A stretch of 64,000 nt of DNA, taken from NCBI RefSeq assembly GCF_001625305.1, contig NW_017804353.1:694863-758862 (forward strand), written 5' to 3'. Below, in pieces: positions 34,601 through 45,699 of this stretch. Under the pieces are notes generated by a model. The model made no database searches. It was not told where the DNA came from and was given only the letters and a program-made list of their open reading frames with translations. The position numbers and the translations under genes are program-made. The stretch's first letter is position 1; every line of letters starts with the position of its first letter. Source of the DNA: Branchiostoma belcheri (taxonomy: Eukaryota; Chordata; Leptocardii; Amphioxiformes; Branchiostomatidae).

Positions 34601-36671
34601 GTGAAAAGTTTTAACATAAGACTACAACATGACAGATATTTTGATACAGTTTACAGGCTACTCAATACATTCCTGTAAATCGTCTGTCACCCATATCACC
34701 CATATCTACTACAGAGAATCGGTAGCAAAATGGCTACCTCAGTGTGCTGTAGGATATGACCCATACCTTGGTATGGAGTAGCCAGCAATAAACATCCTGG
34801 CATCCTTCAGACTCTGGGGACCCTCGTGGTACCACGTGGTGTCGTTATACTGTGTGAAAAAAAAAAGATAAAAACAATCTCAACCCTCTTAAGTTCACTG
34901 TAGAGCTGATCTTCCCTGCTTGAGGTTTTGAAGACAGATTCTCTCTATTCTCAGCACATAACAGTATTTACAGGTTCACTGTGCATTGGAAATGGGCTGC
35001 TATCATCCCGCAATTTCTTAACGGGAGTCCAGAAACATTGGGAGATGTTACATGTTACATCAAAAGTGCCTATCTATCCTATCCGTTTTATTGTCAGTTG
35101 TTCCCCATTTTCCGAGCGTTAGACATGCTTGCACTCTGATGCTGAGGCTTGATGGCTGCCCGCCACTTGCCTCTGTCCTGTGGGTTGACATTATGTAGGC
35201 TCAATTGGTGGAACTCCTCTCTAACATTATGCATGTTTTTTTTTTCTTTTTTTAAACATATCTCTCACTCACTTCTTTCTTTTCTTCCTTTTTCTCTTCT
35301 TCTGAGTCCTTCTTTAGTTTGTCTTCCCCGATCTTAGCCAGAATCTGACGCAATCGCTCTCTCCTGTCTGCTGGGCCCTCTCCAAACAAACCTGAAATCA
35401 TAAAAACATTCATCATCAAACAAACATACAGGAAAGTCAACACAATTTTGTTTGCTACAACAACAATAATCGAGGGATGTGAAACAGAACAACGACTGCC
35501 AAAAACCTAAACTGAAAATTACAGTCAGGCGGTAAATAAAAATACATCATCATCAAACAAACATACAGAAAAATCAGAGTATTTTATTTGCTTACTACAA
35601 CATAAATAATCGAAGGATGTGGAACAGAACAACGACTGCCGAAAAAAACAAATTGGGATGGATGTAAAAAAATAAATAATGATTACATTTAATACAATTT
35701 CTGGCAAAGCAATTTGTTTTTTACTTCATTACTTTTAATAGTAACTTGGATAGCGAGTGTGAGTGACTTTTCATCTGTCAATACAGATACCATTATATCT
35801 AATTTTTGTGGCCCATTTTTAAGGCTGAGCATCTGTACTTTCCTTGTAAAAAATAGACAGTTCCAGTAACTTGCCCACTTACATATTGGTTCTCCCAGCT
35901 GTCTGAGTTGTGCTTTGACTTCTGAATCATCAGTTGACACGTGGATTTGTCTAGCCTGGGGAAGGAAAAACAAAACACACTATAAATGAAGATCAGAAAT
36001 GATGATGATGATACATTTGGTATGCAGATATCTTTCTTCATATTTACACATACATAACTTTTTGTGTTGTATCATTGTATTTTGTATTGTATTATTTCAA
36101 AATCAAATTTAACACAACAATCACAAGTCTTGAACCTATAGAATAGACTTAACTGTTGATGTATCATTCTACTTGTCCCAGTTTGTGAGAAGTAAGTCTA
36201 TGTGGCTCTGCTCACCCTTTTTCGTCTTTCAAATTCCTCCAAGACTTCTTTCTGTCTCTCACTCTGGTGTTCCTCCAAGTCAAAAGTTTCTCCTGAAAAA
36301 TTGCAATCATTGAATTAATTACTTTTTATGCTGCAACAATAGAAAAGTACTTAATTTCACCCCTAGAAACTGTACTATCTGGGTTTAGAAGTAAGATTAA
36401 TCAGATGTATAATGTAGTTTTCTATAGGCTTGTCTTGAATTGAAATAAAAATACATATATGTAATACTCATAACAATATTGTCAGCATTTCTCCTCTACC
36501 TTCTGAAATGTTGATGTTCCCCGACAGTATCCCAGCCTGCACTGCGTCAGTGCCCAGTGACCCTTGACCCTCCTGCTTGGCCAATCGCTGCCTCTCAACC
36601 TCCTCCAGACTGCCGAAGTGGACGACCTTCGCCTTCTTAGCTGGCAGTGGAACATCCTCATCATCAGACAT
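28674..36671 (-). CDS. PRPF4: PRPF4, U4/U6 small nuclear ribonucleoprotein Prp4, complete
   Basis: Core protein of the U4/U6 di-snRNP and tri-snRNP of the spliceosome, acting in the nucleus. Fifteen coding exons in transcript order: 36671-36500, 36292-36216, 35955-35883, 35391-35273, 34849-34767, 34358-34265, 33761-33667, 33142-33084, 32698-32575, 32170-32081, 31497-31375, 30479-30372, 29693-29575, 29269-29220, 28817-28674. They sum to 1530 nt (509 aa plus stop), close to the human length. The N-terminus [15 protein letters not shown] is acidic then basic. It is followed by [14 protein letters not shown], the Prp4 SFM region (about residues 60-120, including [18 protein letters not shown] and [14 protein letters not shown]) and WD40 repeats from about residue 210 to the end, e.g. 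[20 protein letters not shown] and a final YDRTYKLW. Every junction keeps phase. The donor of exon 14 is GC rather than GT (29219-29218). The ATG sits 12 nt inside its exon (acceptor at 36684), so an upstream non-coding exon is expected. Confidence 0.97.
28826..29075. repeat. Minisatellite of about 40 bp x 6, CCAAT-containing
   Basis: Units begin AACAGCCAATCACAGCACAG and run to ATTCAAATAGT. It forms the 3' end of the last PRPF4 intron, immediately before the exon 15 acceptor. Confidence 0.88.
30120..30290 (+). mobile_element. tRNA-derived SINE, family S1
   Basis: Head GGGTCATGTGGCGCAACGG and B box AGGTTCGAGTCC, then the S1 body. PRPF4 intron 12. A related tRNA-like head lies at 29850-29915. 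Confidence 0.8.
30664..30940 (-). mobile_element. tRNA-derived SINE, family S2
   Basis: Same head and body as 23400-23680; PRPF4 intron 11. Confidence 0.82.
33299..33452. repeat. Minisatellite, 37-bp unit, about 4 copies
   Basis: Unit starts GGACTGCTCTACTTCTAGGA and ends GGGGTGTAATA; the last units are degenerate. PRPF4 intron 7. Confidence 0.9.
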
Positions 36672-36759
36672 CCTGGCCTGTTTCTGGAAGAAAAAGGAAG
36701 TTTCTTAAAGTTTTGGTTTATCCGTAATGACCTTTTCAGTTACAATGTACACGACAACA

Positions 36760-36801
36760 GTCACTGACGAAAGCTAGTGGATACTAGCTGAAACGTCTGA
36801 C
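36760..36801 (+). ncRNA. Hammerhead ribozyme-like motif, family A
   Basis: GTCA-CTGACGA, stem II AGCTAGT/ACTAGCT, GAAAC-GTC and TGAC are all intact. Lies antisense in the 5' UTR intron of PRPF4. Confidence 0.6.
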
Positions 36802-36963
36802 CGTTTCCAAAATCATTATCCAATTGCTTGAGTAACTGCTTTTTGGCGTATAATACGTAATCGACGTAATATACACATATCTTTTTGGGAATGAAGGCCT
36901 AACTTTGAACATGAACTGGTTGTCATATAAAGTGCCCTCAAAACCTGATATCATTCATGTATA

Positions 36964-37115
36964 GGGGTTATATGGCATAGCGGTAGCGTGTTCGGCTCAG
37001 AACCAAGAGGTCTCAGGTTCAAGTTCAAATCCTACCCTGTCACCGATCTTGTGCCCTGGCCTTGGGAAAGTCACTTTACACGACTTTCCTCACTTCACTC
37101 AGGTGTAAATGAGTA
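36964..37115 (+). mobile_element. tRNA-derived SINE, family S1
   Basis: Head with GGCATAGCGGTAGCGTG and a B box interrupted by a short insertion; body GGGAAAGTCACTTTACACGA follows. PRPF4 5' UTR intron. Confidence 0.78.
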
Positions 37116-37814
37116 CCTAGCTTCAGTTAGGAACGTCCCTCGGATAGGACGTTAAAATGGTGGTCCCGTGTTTAGTAGAGCCACACTCCACGCACGTAAC
37201 AAAGGACCCACCACAAAAAGAGTAGGGGGTCTCCCCAGAAATTCTGAGGGGAGAGTTGCTCCCGAATTGGTTGATTAAAAAGCAGCAACTTTTCATGAAA
37301 TAATAGGAAAAACCCTAACGTTAAATTTGAACATTTTGGGAGAGAGGGGGAGCACCGGTACCCTTACTTCATAATTTGCTTGGGGAAAGCCCTGCTTACA
37401 TGGTCCAAATTCTAGGGTCCAGAGTTAGTGGTTCACATCAAATCACCAGTGTACATGTAGCAGAATCAAGTTCAGGTAGCCTACATCCTACATCAAAGAC
37501 ATTAGACAAGGTAATTCTTCAAGGTACCTATGTTCCTAACTATCCTAAGTGCCTTTACCTTTATTTCCCCCTTGTTCATTTGTACCGGTCACTTTGTATA
37601 CGTATGCACAACTGCTGATAATTCAAATGTTATTGGGCTTTGTAGTACGAAAGAAGTACAAAAAAATTGTGCAAGCTTACGTGAGGTATTACAAAAGGTG
37701 GGAGGGGGGCAAATACGCCACAGTTTGTATCACAATTTCAGGTAGTCGGTTGAGTTTTGCAGAAGTCTGCGTTAAAGTCGATGATAAAAAATAAAGTAAA
37801 GCTTTAAGGCTCAC

Positions 37815-38248
37815 CTTTTCTAGTCGTTCTCTGGATGAAAAACGCCGATTACGCAGCCGAAATGTCACGAAACTTTCGCAAAATCGCCGCTTCGACGATT
37901 CACACGCGTGGAATAAACCATTCAACTGAGAGGTGTGTGAATCTGTCGCAAGCTGGAAATCATTTATTCGGTGATTTTGGTCATAAAAAAACATAAACAG
38001 GTGAAAATGAAACTCTTAAAAATGATTCTATTAAAACTGTATTGTATACTCACAAATATTATCTGTATGGTTAATTCTCACTTGATATTTAGTTGAACAA
38101 ATTTTGCACATCCCCATAGTTTTAGTGATCTCGCCCAAATCCCATCACGAAGGTTAAAGGTCGTCCTGTATTTCGGCGGGAGAACGAAATTCTCACATTT
38201 TTTTTTGGCGTCCAGGCAAAAGTTTTGGACGATTTTGTGGCCGCAAAG
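37815..38248. promoter_or_regulatory. Putative bidirectional promoter of PRPF4 and CDC26
   Basis: The two genes are divergent. On the minus strand a good donor (AAAAG|GTGAGC, cut after 37815) suits a PRPF4 non-coding first exon that splices to the acceptor at 36684. On the plus strand an acceptor-like CCAG ends at 38215 just before the CDC26 start, so CDC26 may also have a 5' UTR intron. No TATA box was placed. The shared control region is inferred from this geometry and from the same arrangement in human. Confidence 0.6.
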
Positions 38249-38566
38249 ATGATCAAACGGAAGCCCACACGTATCGAGCTGAAGCTGGATGACCTTGACG
38301 AATTCGAAGCGGTGAAAAAGGAGGTAGAAGAGCGTCGAAAACAGCGGAACAACGAACTACTCGGGCTCGGAACACAGGGCCAGGGGGAGGGCGCCGCTGC
38401 CGCTACAACCAACGGAGAATCTTCCCCGCCGTCGGCTAAAACCAAGACCGATAAAATCCACGAGCGGATCGGGTACGACCCGACGCCTTTACCTGACGCC
38501 ACGGCGAGAGTCGGCACCCTACCCTCACCGCCTCCGCCACCTGGTGGACAGCCGCCGCCTAGATAG
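38249..38566 (+). CDS. CDC26: CDC26, anaphase-promoting complex subunit
   Basis: Small subunit of the APC/C ubiquitin ligase. In other animals its N-terminus lies in the TPR groove of CDC16/APC6 and stabilises it. The frame gives 105 aa starting MIKRKPTRIELKLDDLDEFE, the diagnostic CDC26 N-terminus, and carries the second conserved block ERIGYDPTP at about residues 75-85. The ATG at 38249 was chosen because the family begins at this methionine; the frame stays open upstream without another ATG. The C-terminus is proline-rich (PSPPPPPGGQPPPR) and longer than the 85-aa human protein. Neighbouring PRPF4 is head to head, as in human. No coding intron is needed. Confidence 0.95.
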   Translation: MIKRKPTRIELKLDDLDEFEAVKKEVEERRKQRNNELLGLGTQGQGEGAAAATTNGESSPPSAKTKTDKIHERIGYDPTPLPDATARVGTLPSPPPPPGGQPPPR

Positions 38567-39332
38567 CGGGATGTGGACTTGATCAACTTCAAGATGTAGG
38601 GATGGTTTTGGAGCACACGGAACTATCGAGCTATCAAGTAACATCGACTTCATATGACGGGAAGAAGACACTTTGTTTGTGACTGTACGATGGTAGAGAG
38701 AGAGAGAGAGAGAGAGGACACCGAACTATCAAGCTATCAAGCACACCGACTCCATACAACGGCATGAAGAGCAGAAGACACTTTGTTGCTGTACGATGGA
38801 CTTGATTGCAGAACTTGCATGTGGCAGCGAGAATACTATGGCTTGGACATGCTGTTATTCGTTGTTGAGGACTGTTTTATTAGCTTCACTGAGTATTATA
38901 AAAATATGCATATAAAATATGCCTGTTGTAATTTGCCCGTGAAGCTTGTGTGTTACACGGAAGGGCGGTTATATACTGGCTATACCGTACTGATACAGAT
39001 CATGTAACATGATGAACCACTGGAATTGTTAGTTGCCCACCCCACTATAGAAAAGGGCAAACCAGTTTTGTACGAAGTTGCGATGTTAAAGGCTCATAAT
39101 CAAGTATTGACCTTTTGTGCAACATTATCATTCTGTGTTAATTTTGTCTTTGTTTTTCTCGCAAAACTTCAGGCAAAAGAGTTGATATATGTACATTGTA
39201 CATCTACTTATGTGAATGTACCTATTGTACTTTGTATGAGAAAAAACTCAAATCTTTCAAGAACAATTCAATCATTTTATTTGATACATGTACCACAAAA
39301 TAGATGGCAATAGCTGAATAAGAGAAAATAAA
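38567..39332 (+). other. Probable CDC26 3' UTR with AATAAA at 39327
   Basis: After the CDC26 stop comes a short (AG)n tract near 38695-38716, an imperfect duplication of a 70-nt stretch (about 38600-38670 and 38715-38790), a LINE-tail relic near 38944-39000 and an AATAAA at 39327-39332. No other reading frame is convincing. Confidence 0.5.
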
Positions 39333-40113
39333 CCAATGCATTGACAAATAGAATTTGATAGTACTTGTCAGATATATGTATCAACGAGTACATACGGAAA
39401 AAGATGGACATAGGAGCTACAAAGGGCTATCCGCCTACTGACTCCTGATTAATTCAGGTAAATATATGTACATCTAAATCAAGAGTGAACGGATGCTAGC
39501 TAGTATACATGTGCAATGACGTAGTTACGTGTCACCATAAAAAAACAATGTAGCATACTACAGTCTATATATGTGCAAGAGATGATGCTAAAAAAGTCAT
39601 GAACTGATTATGCAACAGGCTATCACGTTGTTTTGTTAGTTTTGTTAGTGGACCAGCAAGCACTTTGTTTTGTTAGTTTTGTTAGTGGACCAGCAAGCAA
39701 CATATGAAAAAACTGTTTGTTTGACTTTGTAGAGAAAGACTAATCTAAGTTGAAACTACTTGTAATACTGTTCTGTTTATGAAAATGACTTTTTTGGTTT
39801 TTGTCTTATTGAATACCGAAGATAACCGGACTACATCCGTAGCGTAATCGGAATGTAGAAAACTGCATATTTGTAAGAAATGTTTCCAGTTGTGGGTCAC
39901 TATTACTGCTTTACATGAGGGACTAAAAAAAATCAAACTGCGCTGTAAAAATGTTTTCCAAACCCTTGCCGAAACCCCAAAATCGAAACGTTCTGATGTT
40001 CTAGAACTGCATATTGTGGGACACTATTACTGCTTTACATGTGGAACTAAAAAAAATCAAACTGCGCTGCAAAAACCATTTTCCAAACCCCAAAAATCAA
40101 ATATCCTGGGAAT
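39333..40113. other. Intergenic, two tandem duplications, no gene seen
   Basis: Contains a directly repeated 40-nt GTTTTGTTAG-rich unit at about 39630-39700 and a roughly 125-nt tandem duplication at 39890-40105 (both copies include a shared CTATTACTGCTTTACATG block). Nothing coding is recognised. Confidence 0.6.
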
Positions 40114-43100
40114 TTAGAGTCCCGCAGCCCTCCTTGCTGCAATGATCATTGCCAGGAAGTTACGGGCCTTCCGGCTCCCGTCCCAGATGAGCGACGCTTG
40201 GTTCGTGCCTGGAACCGGCAACAGGATGGGACGAACGTGAGCGAGCACTGGGATGATGGGGATGGTCTGCAGGGAAGAGATGATGCTTATAAAACTCCTG
40301 AGCTGACTGGTACCAGCAAGGACATTGTATAATAATATATATTATACTAGCCTGGGTACCATTCGGATTTTCGCTCGGCAACGCTATTTTTCGATAATCT
40401 CCAAGCAAATCCCTATCGGTGGCAAAAAAGACAGTATCAAATTGGCCAGGCAGTATCCATTAGCCAGAGAAGGTCCGCGGCCACCGACGGTGGGGGTCAG
40501 GACAAAAAAACGGCTATATATAAAAATGTAACGATCATTCCCCCACAACCTCTGCTTGGAGAGTGATTTTTCGAGCGCCGGCGGAGCGAAAATCTGGATG
40601 GTACCCAGGCTAGTATAGTATAATATATACAGGCTAATATTACACAACAGGCTATCACTTTGTTATGTTAATGCCAGCATCATACATCTGTAAAAAATCA
40701 TATATTGTTTGTTTGACATTGTAGAGAAGCCGTAGCGAAGCCGCATGCACAAGCATAGCTAATAGTAATGGTAATAGAAAAAGCATGATCATGCTTCACC
40801 TCTGACGTGGATGACTGGCGGGGTGACTGGGCGGCTTCAGTAGTTGTGGGTTGGGAAGCCTGCTTCTTGCCCGTCTTTTCTCCGGCACTGGGGGTTTGGG
40901 GAGCTTCCTTCTTCTGGCCCAACTTCTCTCCGGCACTGGGGGTTTGGGGAGGATCTTCCTTCTTCTGGCGGGGCTGAGATATAATAATAAGAAGAATGAA
41001 CTTTATTGCTCTACAATCGTACAAGGTACAATGTATGACAGTAATACAACAATACTACAAAACTTTACTTACTACAAACTACTATCTAAACAGTATCTGA
41101 GTTACCATATGGTCATGTATTGATGATATGTTCTCGCTTATGGAATAAAGTGTACAGAAATTGGCCTACGTAAGCAGATATGGTAGTTGGACATGATAAT
41201 AATTCATGAGGGGTTTACTTTCGGGTGAGCGGCCTCGGCGGCGGGATCCTTCTGACCCGCAGATGCAGTGCTCTTCAGACTTTGGCCGGGGGGAGCCTTC
41301 GCGGCCTTGGGGGTGTCTGCCTTTGCTGCTGACTCTGTCTTTGGCTGAGGCTTCTTCTTGGGGCTCTGTAGCAAGAACCCGGCCTTCATTCCACCGAATG
41401 TCGCCTTCGGTTTGCCCTTGGCTGTACTCTGAGTCGGAGCCCGCACAGAGGCGCTGGGTTTGTCGGGCTCGGCGGCCTTGATCTTCGGCGTGTCAGCAGG
41501 GTCGGTAGGCCCGTTCAAGTCGCTACGTTTCTTCTTCACTGTTGCGCAAGCCTCATCATTGGCATTGCTGCACCTTGTTTTCTTCCTTACCGATGTGCCA
41601 GACTCCTGTGCAGGGGCACTAGGCTCCCTCACCACGGGTGGGGGCGGCACTGCACTCAGTGCACATTTCTCACTGCGAACGAACCGCACGTTCACGGCTG
41701 CAGAGAGAACATACCAGAATCGGTTAGAGGCGGTGTCAAGCCATATACTTGTGGATTTCCAATATACCTGAGACAAGGAGTGGGTGGGAGGGGTTTAGTC
41801 GTGATGTGGGAGACTAAACCTAACCTAACCCCAATCGTAAGTCTAACCCTAGCCTTGAACAATGATCCCAACTCTATTAACCCTAACTGTAATACCAACC
41901 CTGTTCTTAGAACATCGCTGGCTGCAATACACATAACGTTACTATCGAACGGGGTGGACAGAGACCGGTCTGATTTGAAGTGAAGGAACACCTCTATCTC
42001 ACCTTTCCTGACGGAGCCTACAATCCTGACTACCAGTCGGAAAAGCAACAGACTGAACTGCAACAAAATCCCAAACATGTCGTCTGGACTAATGTCAATT
42101 TTACAGTCGAAAACACGAGCCGAATCAGAGCGGCCAAACTCATACGTCTGACCGGATTTCGGAATTTTCGACTACTGCTAGGACAATAGTGACGTCACAA
42201 AAAAGTATCCAAGGACATTTGACATTCGACCCGTGACTTTGTGACGTTCTAAAACAAAGGAATTAACGTGTCATGGGTCTATGTTTTTTTAAAGTAATCG
42301 TCAACGTCAGCCTTTGTACAACCATAAGCAAGTCGAGTCCCCTTTACTCTTCAATATGCTATATAGTCGTATAACCGTAACAGAGAGCCCTTGGGAAAGG
42401 CCTTTACACGGCTTTCCTCACTTAGCTCAGGTGTAAATGAGTATTGTCATGTATTTGTCCCCTGTGTTGGTGGCGGCATTAATATAAGTTGAAAAAAAAA
42501 TTGAGTGTGCCGTCACCACGTCTTGTGATTATACGTTGGAATAAAAAAAAAAGATATATGTTATCAAAATGATCCTTGGTTTTATCTTTGGTTTTAAAGA
42601 CGATGAAGACGATATGTATCTTGGTACATCCTCTGTTACAGCGTGGAGGGTGTGGACCTAACCAGCCTCCAAGATCTTGCTAAGGAGGCGACAAATGTAC
42701 CCCCTAGCGGACCAACTCCCCTGGCATGTTATCTGTCTATATTTGGCCAATATTTCTACTCTTTCCAGCCGCTTCCCGACGCCCGGTAGAGGCTAGTGTG
42801 GACCGTTCTTAGAACATCATGGTTACAGAGCCCGGTATTAGCCTCCATAGCATGCCAAAAACTGGGGGTTTTGGGGTCTTCAGGGTCTTTGGGAGCTTTA
42901 TGTGCTATTTTCTGATTGCATATAGATAACATAGCCGGTCTGGTTGAATTACCCCCGTTTTTTGAACTGGGCTAATCAGAAAACAGCCGAAGACCACCAA
43001 ACCCCCAGTTCTATATGATCTATAAGCCTGCTACGGATGCTAGCCTGGTATGTACTTGTCTTAGGTGACAGAACTGGTCTGATATGAATGGAAGTATAAA

Positions 43101-43187
43101 CTTTTGCTCACCTCTCTTCAGAACGCCAAAGAGTCTGGCTACAATCTGTAGCAGGAAGACAGCGTTGATCAAGAGAAAACCGAACAT
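40114..43187 (-). CDS. Unrecognised protein with N-terminal hydrophobic segment and Lys/Pro/Ala-rich middle; two alternative first exons
   Basis: Proposed exons in transcript order: first exon 1a 43187-43112 or 1b 42078-42003, then 41697-41219, 40973-40800 and 40266-40114 (stop TAA at 40116-40114). Phases join (76+479+174+153 nt), giving 293 aa with either first exon. Exons 1a and 1b encode MFGFLLINAVFLLQIVARLF and MFGILLQFSLLLFRLVVRIV, hydrophobic leaders that could be signal anchors or membrane segments. Exon 2 is low-complexity and rich in Lys, Pro, Ala and Ser. Exon 3 holds two copies of a QKKE-PPQTPSAGEK repeat. The last exon is hydrophobic (IPIIPVLAHVRPILLPVPG) and ends with a basic-Ala tail. 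The family was not recognised. The splice model is good for exons 1-3 and fair for the last exon, which was chosen by phase and composition. Confidence 0.65.
40348..40612. mobile_element. MITE (TIR TAGCCTGGGTACCAT)
   Basis: Inverted termini TAGCCTGGGTACCAT..CGGATTTTCGCT with the complement at the right end. No convincing TSD. Lies in the last intron of the unrecognised minus-strand gene. Its interior resembles the palindrome at 52830-53025. Confidence 0.75.
42190..42197. promoter_or_regulatory. Full palindromic CRE TGACGTCA upstream of first exon 1b
   Basis: The exact CREB/ATF site lies 112 nt upstream of the ATG of exon 1b (42078). A matching site stands at nearly the same distance from exon 1a, which supports function or shared descent. 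Confidence 0.6.
42385..42535 (+). mobile_element. SINE S1, 5'-truncated
   Basis: Body and tail only (CCCTTGGGAAAGGCCTTTAC ... GAGTGTGCCGTCACCACG). Upstream of first exon 1b. Confidence 0.75.
42839..43042. mobile_element. MITE family M1 copy, 9-bp TSD
   Basis: Same TIRs and body as the element at 97-269, flanked by GCCCGGTAT and GCCTGGTAT. It lies between the two alternative first exons of the unrecognised gene. Confidence 0.9.
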
Positions 43188-43305
43188 CGTGTCATCAGAT
43201 GACGTCGACTTTCACGGCTGTGAAAAAACTGACAAGATTGAGGGACGCGGGATGTGCGTGACCACCCAAACTCATCTCAAACTTTCACAGTTGTGAATAC
43301 GATTA

Positions 43306-43313
43306 TGACGTCA
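43306..43313. promoter_or_regulatory. Full palindromic CRE TGACGTCA upstream of first exon 1a
   Basis: The exact CREB/ATF site lies 119 nt upstream of the ATG of exon 1a (43187), mirroring the site before exon 1b. Confidence 0.6.
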
Positions 43314-43366
43314 GAAACGAAGAAGGTGAAAAAGAGACCGTAGTCACCTGACCTGCTAAGCTCCAA

Positions 43367-43586
43367 GCCTCCTGTGCAGGCCTCCGGGTGGGTGGGAGTT
43401 TTGATACTGCGTTTTGTAGAATTTTTAAGGCGTTCTTCTGCCGGCCATCCTACAACCAGCCGCCCAGATAAGGTTTGTACCTGTCTGGGCGGCTGGTTGT
43501 AGGATGGCCGGCAAAAGAATGCGTTAAAAATTCTACATACGCAGTATCAAAACTCCCACCCACCCGGAGGCCTGTACAAGAGGCTA
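43367..43586. repeat. Long near-perfect palindrome, about 2 x 105 bp
   Basis: Left arm about 43367-43471 and right arm about 43482-43586 are inverse complements with few mismatches. The arms share the blocks GGTGGGTGGGAGTTTTGATA and GCCGGCCATCCTACAACC. The ends resemble the TAGCCTC termini of the 9-bp-TSD MITEs, so this is probably a foldback MITE. It lies just upstream of exon 1a of the unrecognised gene. Confidence 0.85.
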
Positions 43587-43883
43587 CTAGTGGGGGCGTG
43601 AAAATGACATGTTGTTAAAATGACGCCACGGCACGGGACATAATAAAATAAGTCTCTTGACGTCTATGCCATTTGATAGACCAAGGACGTTTAAAACCTT
43701 TTTAAACCTCCTTGGATAGACATTGTTTTAGACCAAGAAATCTTTAATCATTACCCTACAAGAATGAGAATGCACCACAAAGTAGCGTTGCATGCTGCAG
43801 TGCGTATTTAATCCGCAAGGAGGCCTCAGGGAGGTTCTATTCAGGGAGGTCTGTGGAAACTCTGAGCACGGTGCTGTTGGCTT

Positions 43884-44332
43884 CCTCAAGTCACACCGAC
43901 TTAATTTTATGGATGATATCCTCTGAAGACCCCCAAACTAGTGCGCGCGGGTGAATTTAAAAAATCCGGCCAAAAATTAAAAAAAAAATGCTACCAAACC
44001 ACAGGAATACAAAGCTGGTATTGTGAATTTGCGGCAGTACATAGCGACGTATACGCCAAGCCGACACATGCTGGCTTTTTGCGGAATTTATTAATCGGCA
44101 CGGGTTCGAATTCTTGCCGTTGTTCGGTAGCCTGGTTGCCATCCCATCCAGAGTTACAACTGGCTCCGTATTGTCACTAACTACCATTCATTCTCATTCT
44201 TGTAGGGTAATGATTAAAGATTTCTTGGTCTAGAGGCCTAGAGCGTGATCTTTTTTTTTTTTTTTTTGAGAACAGGTGAAAATCAATGCGCGCGCGGATG
44301 TCATCCATAGAATTAAGTCGGTGTGGCCTTAC
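43884..44332. mobile_element. MITE of the GGCCACACC group
   Basis: Left end TCACACCGACTTAATTTTAT and right end ATTAAGTCGGTGTGGCC are inverted; the left GGCCA is eroded. Contains GATGATATCC / GATGTCATCC inner arms. Confidence 0.75.
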
Positions 44333-44352
44333 TTATTTATCCTCTCCATCCC

Positions 44353-44525
44353 TTAATTTATTGCGAGACATAAGGCCATGACTTTTCTCTTCCATCTGGG
44401 TCTGTCTTCGGCCACCTTCTTCACTGATCGCCAGGACAGTCCCATAGACGCCAGGTCTTCTGACACAGTTCTTCTCCAGGTGGTTTTAGGTCTAACTCTA
44501 TTGGTGCTTGTTGGCGGACACTTGT
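44353..44525 (-). pseudogene. Non-LTR retrotransposon reverse-transcriptase C-terminal relic
   Basis: On the minus strand an open frame of about 57 codons reads RPKTTWRRTVSEDLASMG, then SWRSVKKVAEDRPRWKRKVM, and ends at a stop at 44355-44353. The W-R-x-x-V ... A-x-D-R-x-x-W-R/K pattern followed by a short tail is typical of LINE ORF2 C-termini. It is a 5'-truncated relic with no upstream RT domain nearby. Confidence 0.7.
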
Positions 44526-45460
44526 AAATACACCACTATACACCGAACATTGCGCATGTTTTTATTGACCAAAGCAGTTTACTCCCACATATGAATGCCG
44601 CGAAAGTGCGTGCCCCCAGTTTGAAGTTTTTTAATAGAATACATTATGTGAAAGAGACGTCATGCGGCGTAAGGAAATTATTAATATCAAATACGCTGCT
44701 TTTGTGTGTGTTTACAAGTGTGCATGTTTGTATATTTGTGTGTGAATGTATGGGTGCAAGCCCGTGTGTTTGTGTTGGTGTGTGTGTTTGTATGCATGTT
44801 TTTGTATATGTATATGTGTATGTGTATACGTGCATGTGAGCGCAATTCTCTACAATCTTATGTAACGTTACATGTATGAACTAAAGAAGCTTTGCGTTGT
44901 TGTTTTTTTTCAAATCGTCCTTGGGTGAAACTGATAGCACAGCGGTCCCTTGGGTGTATGGTTCTATGATACTAATGAGAATTATGACAAATCAATAATT
45001 CCGACCACAAATAACGACAATAAGAGATATGTTCTCTGCGGTGGTTAAATAGCCACCCTTGTGCCTTCTGAATCAATTAATCGGAAATCTCTATTAACAC
45101 CCCCCCCCCTTTCCACCAGAGGCAACGACCGCTAAGTTACCAAATGGGGTTGGGCGAAAGAAAAATTCCAGTGCAAGAAAGAAACTCGGATAAAAAATTC
45201 TAAAACCACGGCAAAAATAACCCAAAACCCAAACCTCTGCTTGGAGAGTAGCTATAACAAGCATCTATATATACTGCACTACTACACTATGCCTTGTACT
45301 TTGTGTGCTAAGGATTTGGCAGACTGCTTAACGGATTTCACATGACAAAGGATGTTTTTTACGTGTTGTGTGTTTTGCCGTGGTTTAAATATACTTTTGC
45401 ATCGTACATATCAATTATAAAGGCAGGGTTCACACATATCCCATTTTCGTTGCTCAATGG

Positions 45461-45699
45461 TAGTCTCCACCAGACTCCTTTGCAGGCTGAATAAATAGTA
45501 GAAATCTGCCTTAAAAGAATGTAGCTGGCCAGGGGAGATAGAGGGTCCAGTTTGCCTGCATATAGGACCCTCTATGGCCGGCCAACTCCCCTGGCCAGCT
45601 ACGTATATAATATATATATATATACATCATACAGTCTTTTTAGGCTGATTTCTACTACATTGTATTTATTTAGCCTGCAAAGGAGTCTGGTGGAGACTA
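45461..45699. mobile_element. MITE family M2 (TIR TAGTCTCCACCAGACTCC), 9-bp TSD
   Basis: Flanked by GCTCAATGG and GCTGAATGG. Both ends carry the CCAGACTCCTTTGCAGGCTG block in inverted orientation. The inner arm contains a GGCCAGGGGAG / CTCCCCTGGCC pair. Confidence 0.88.
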
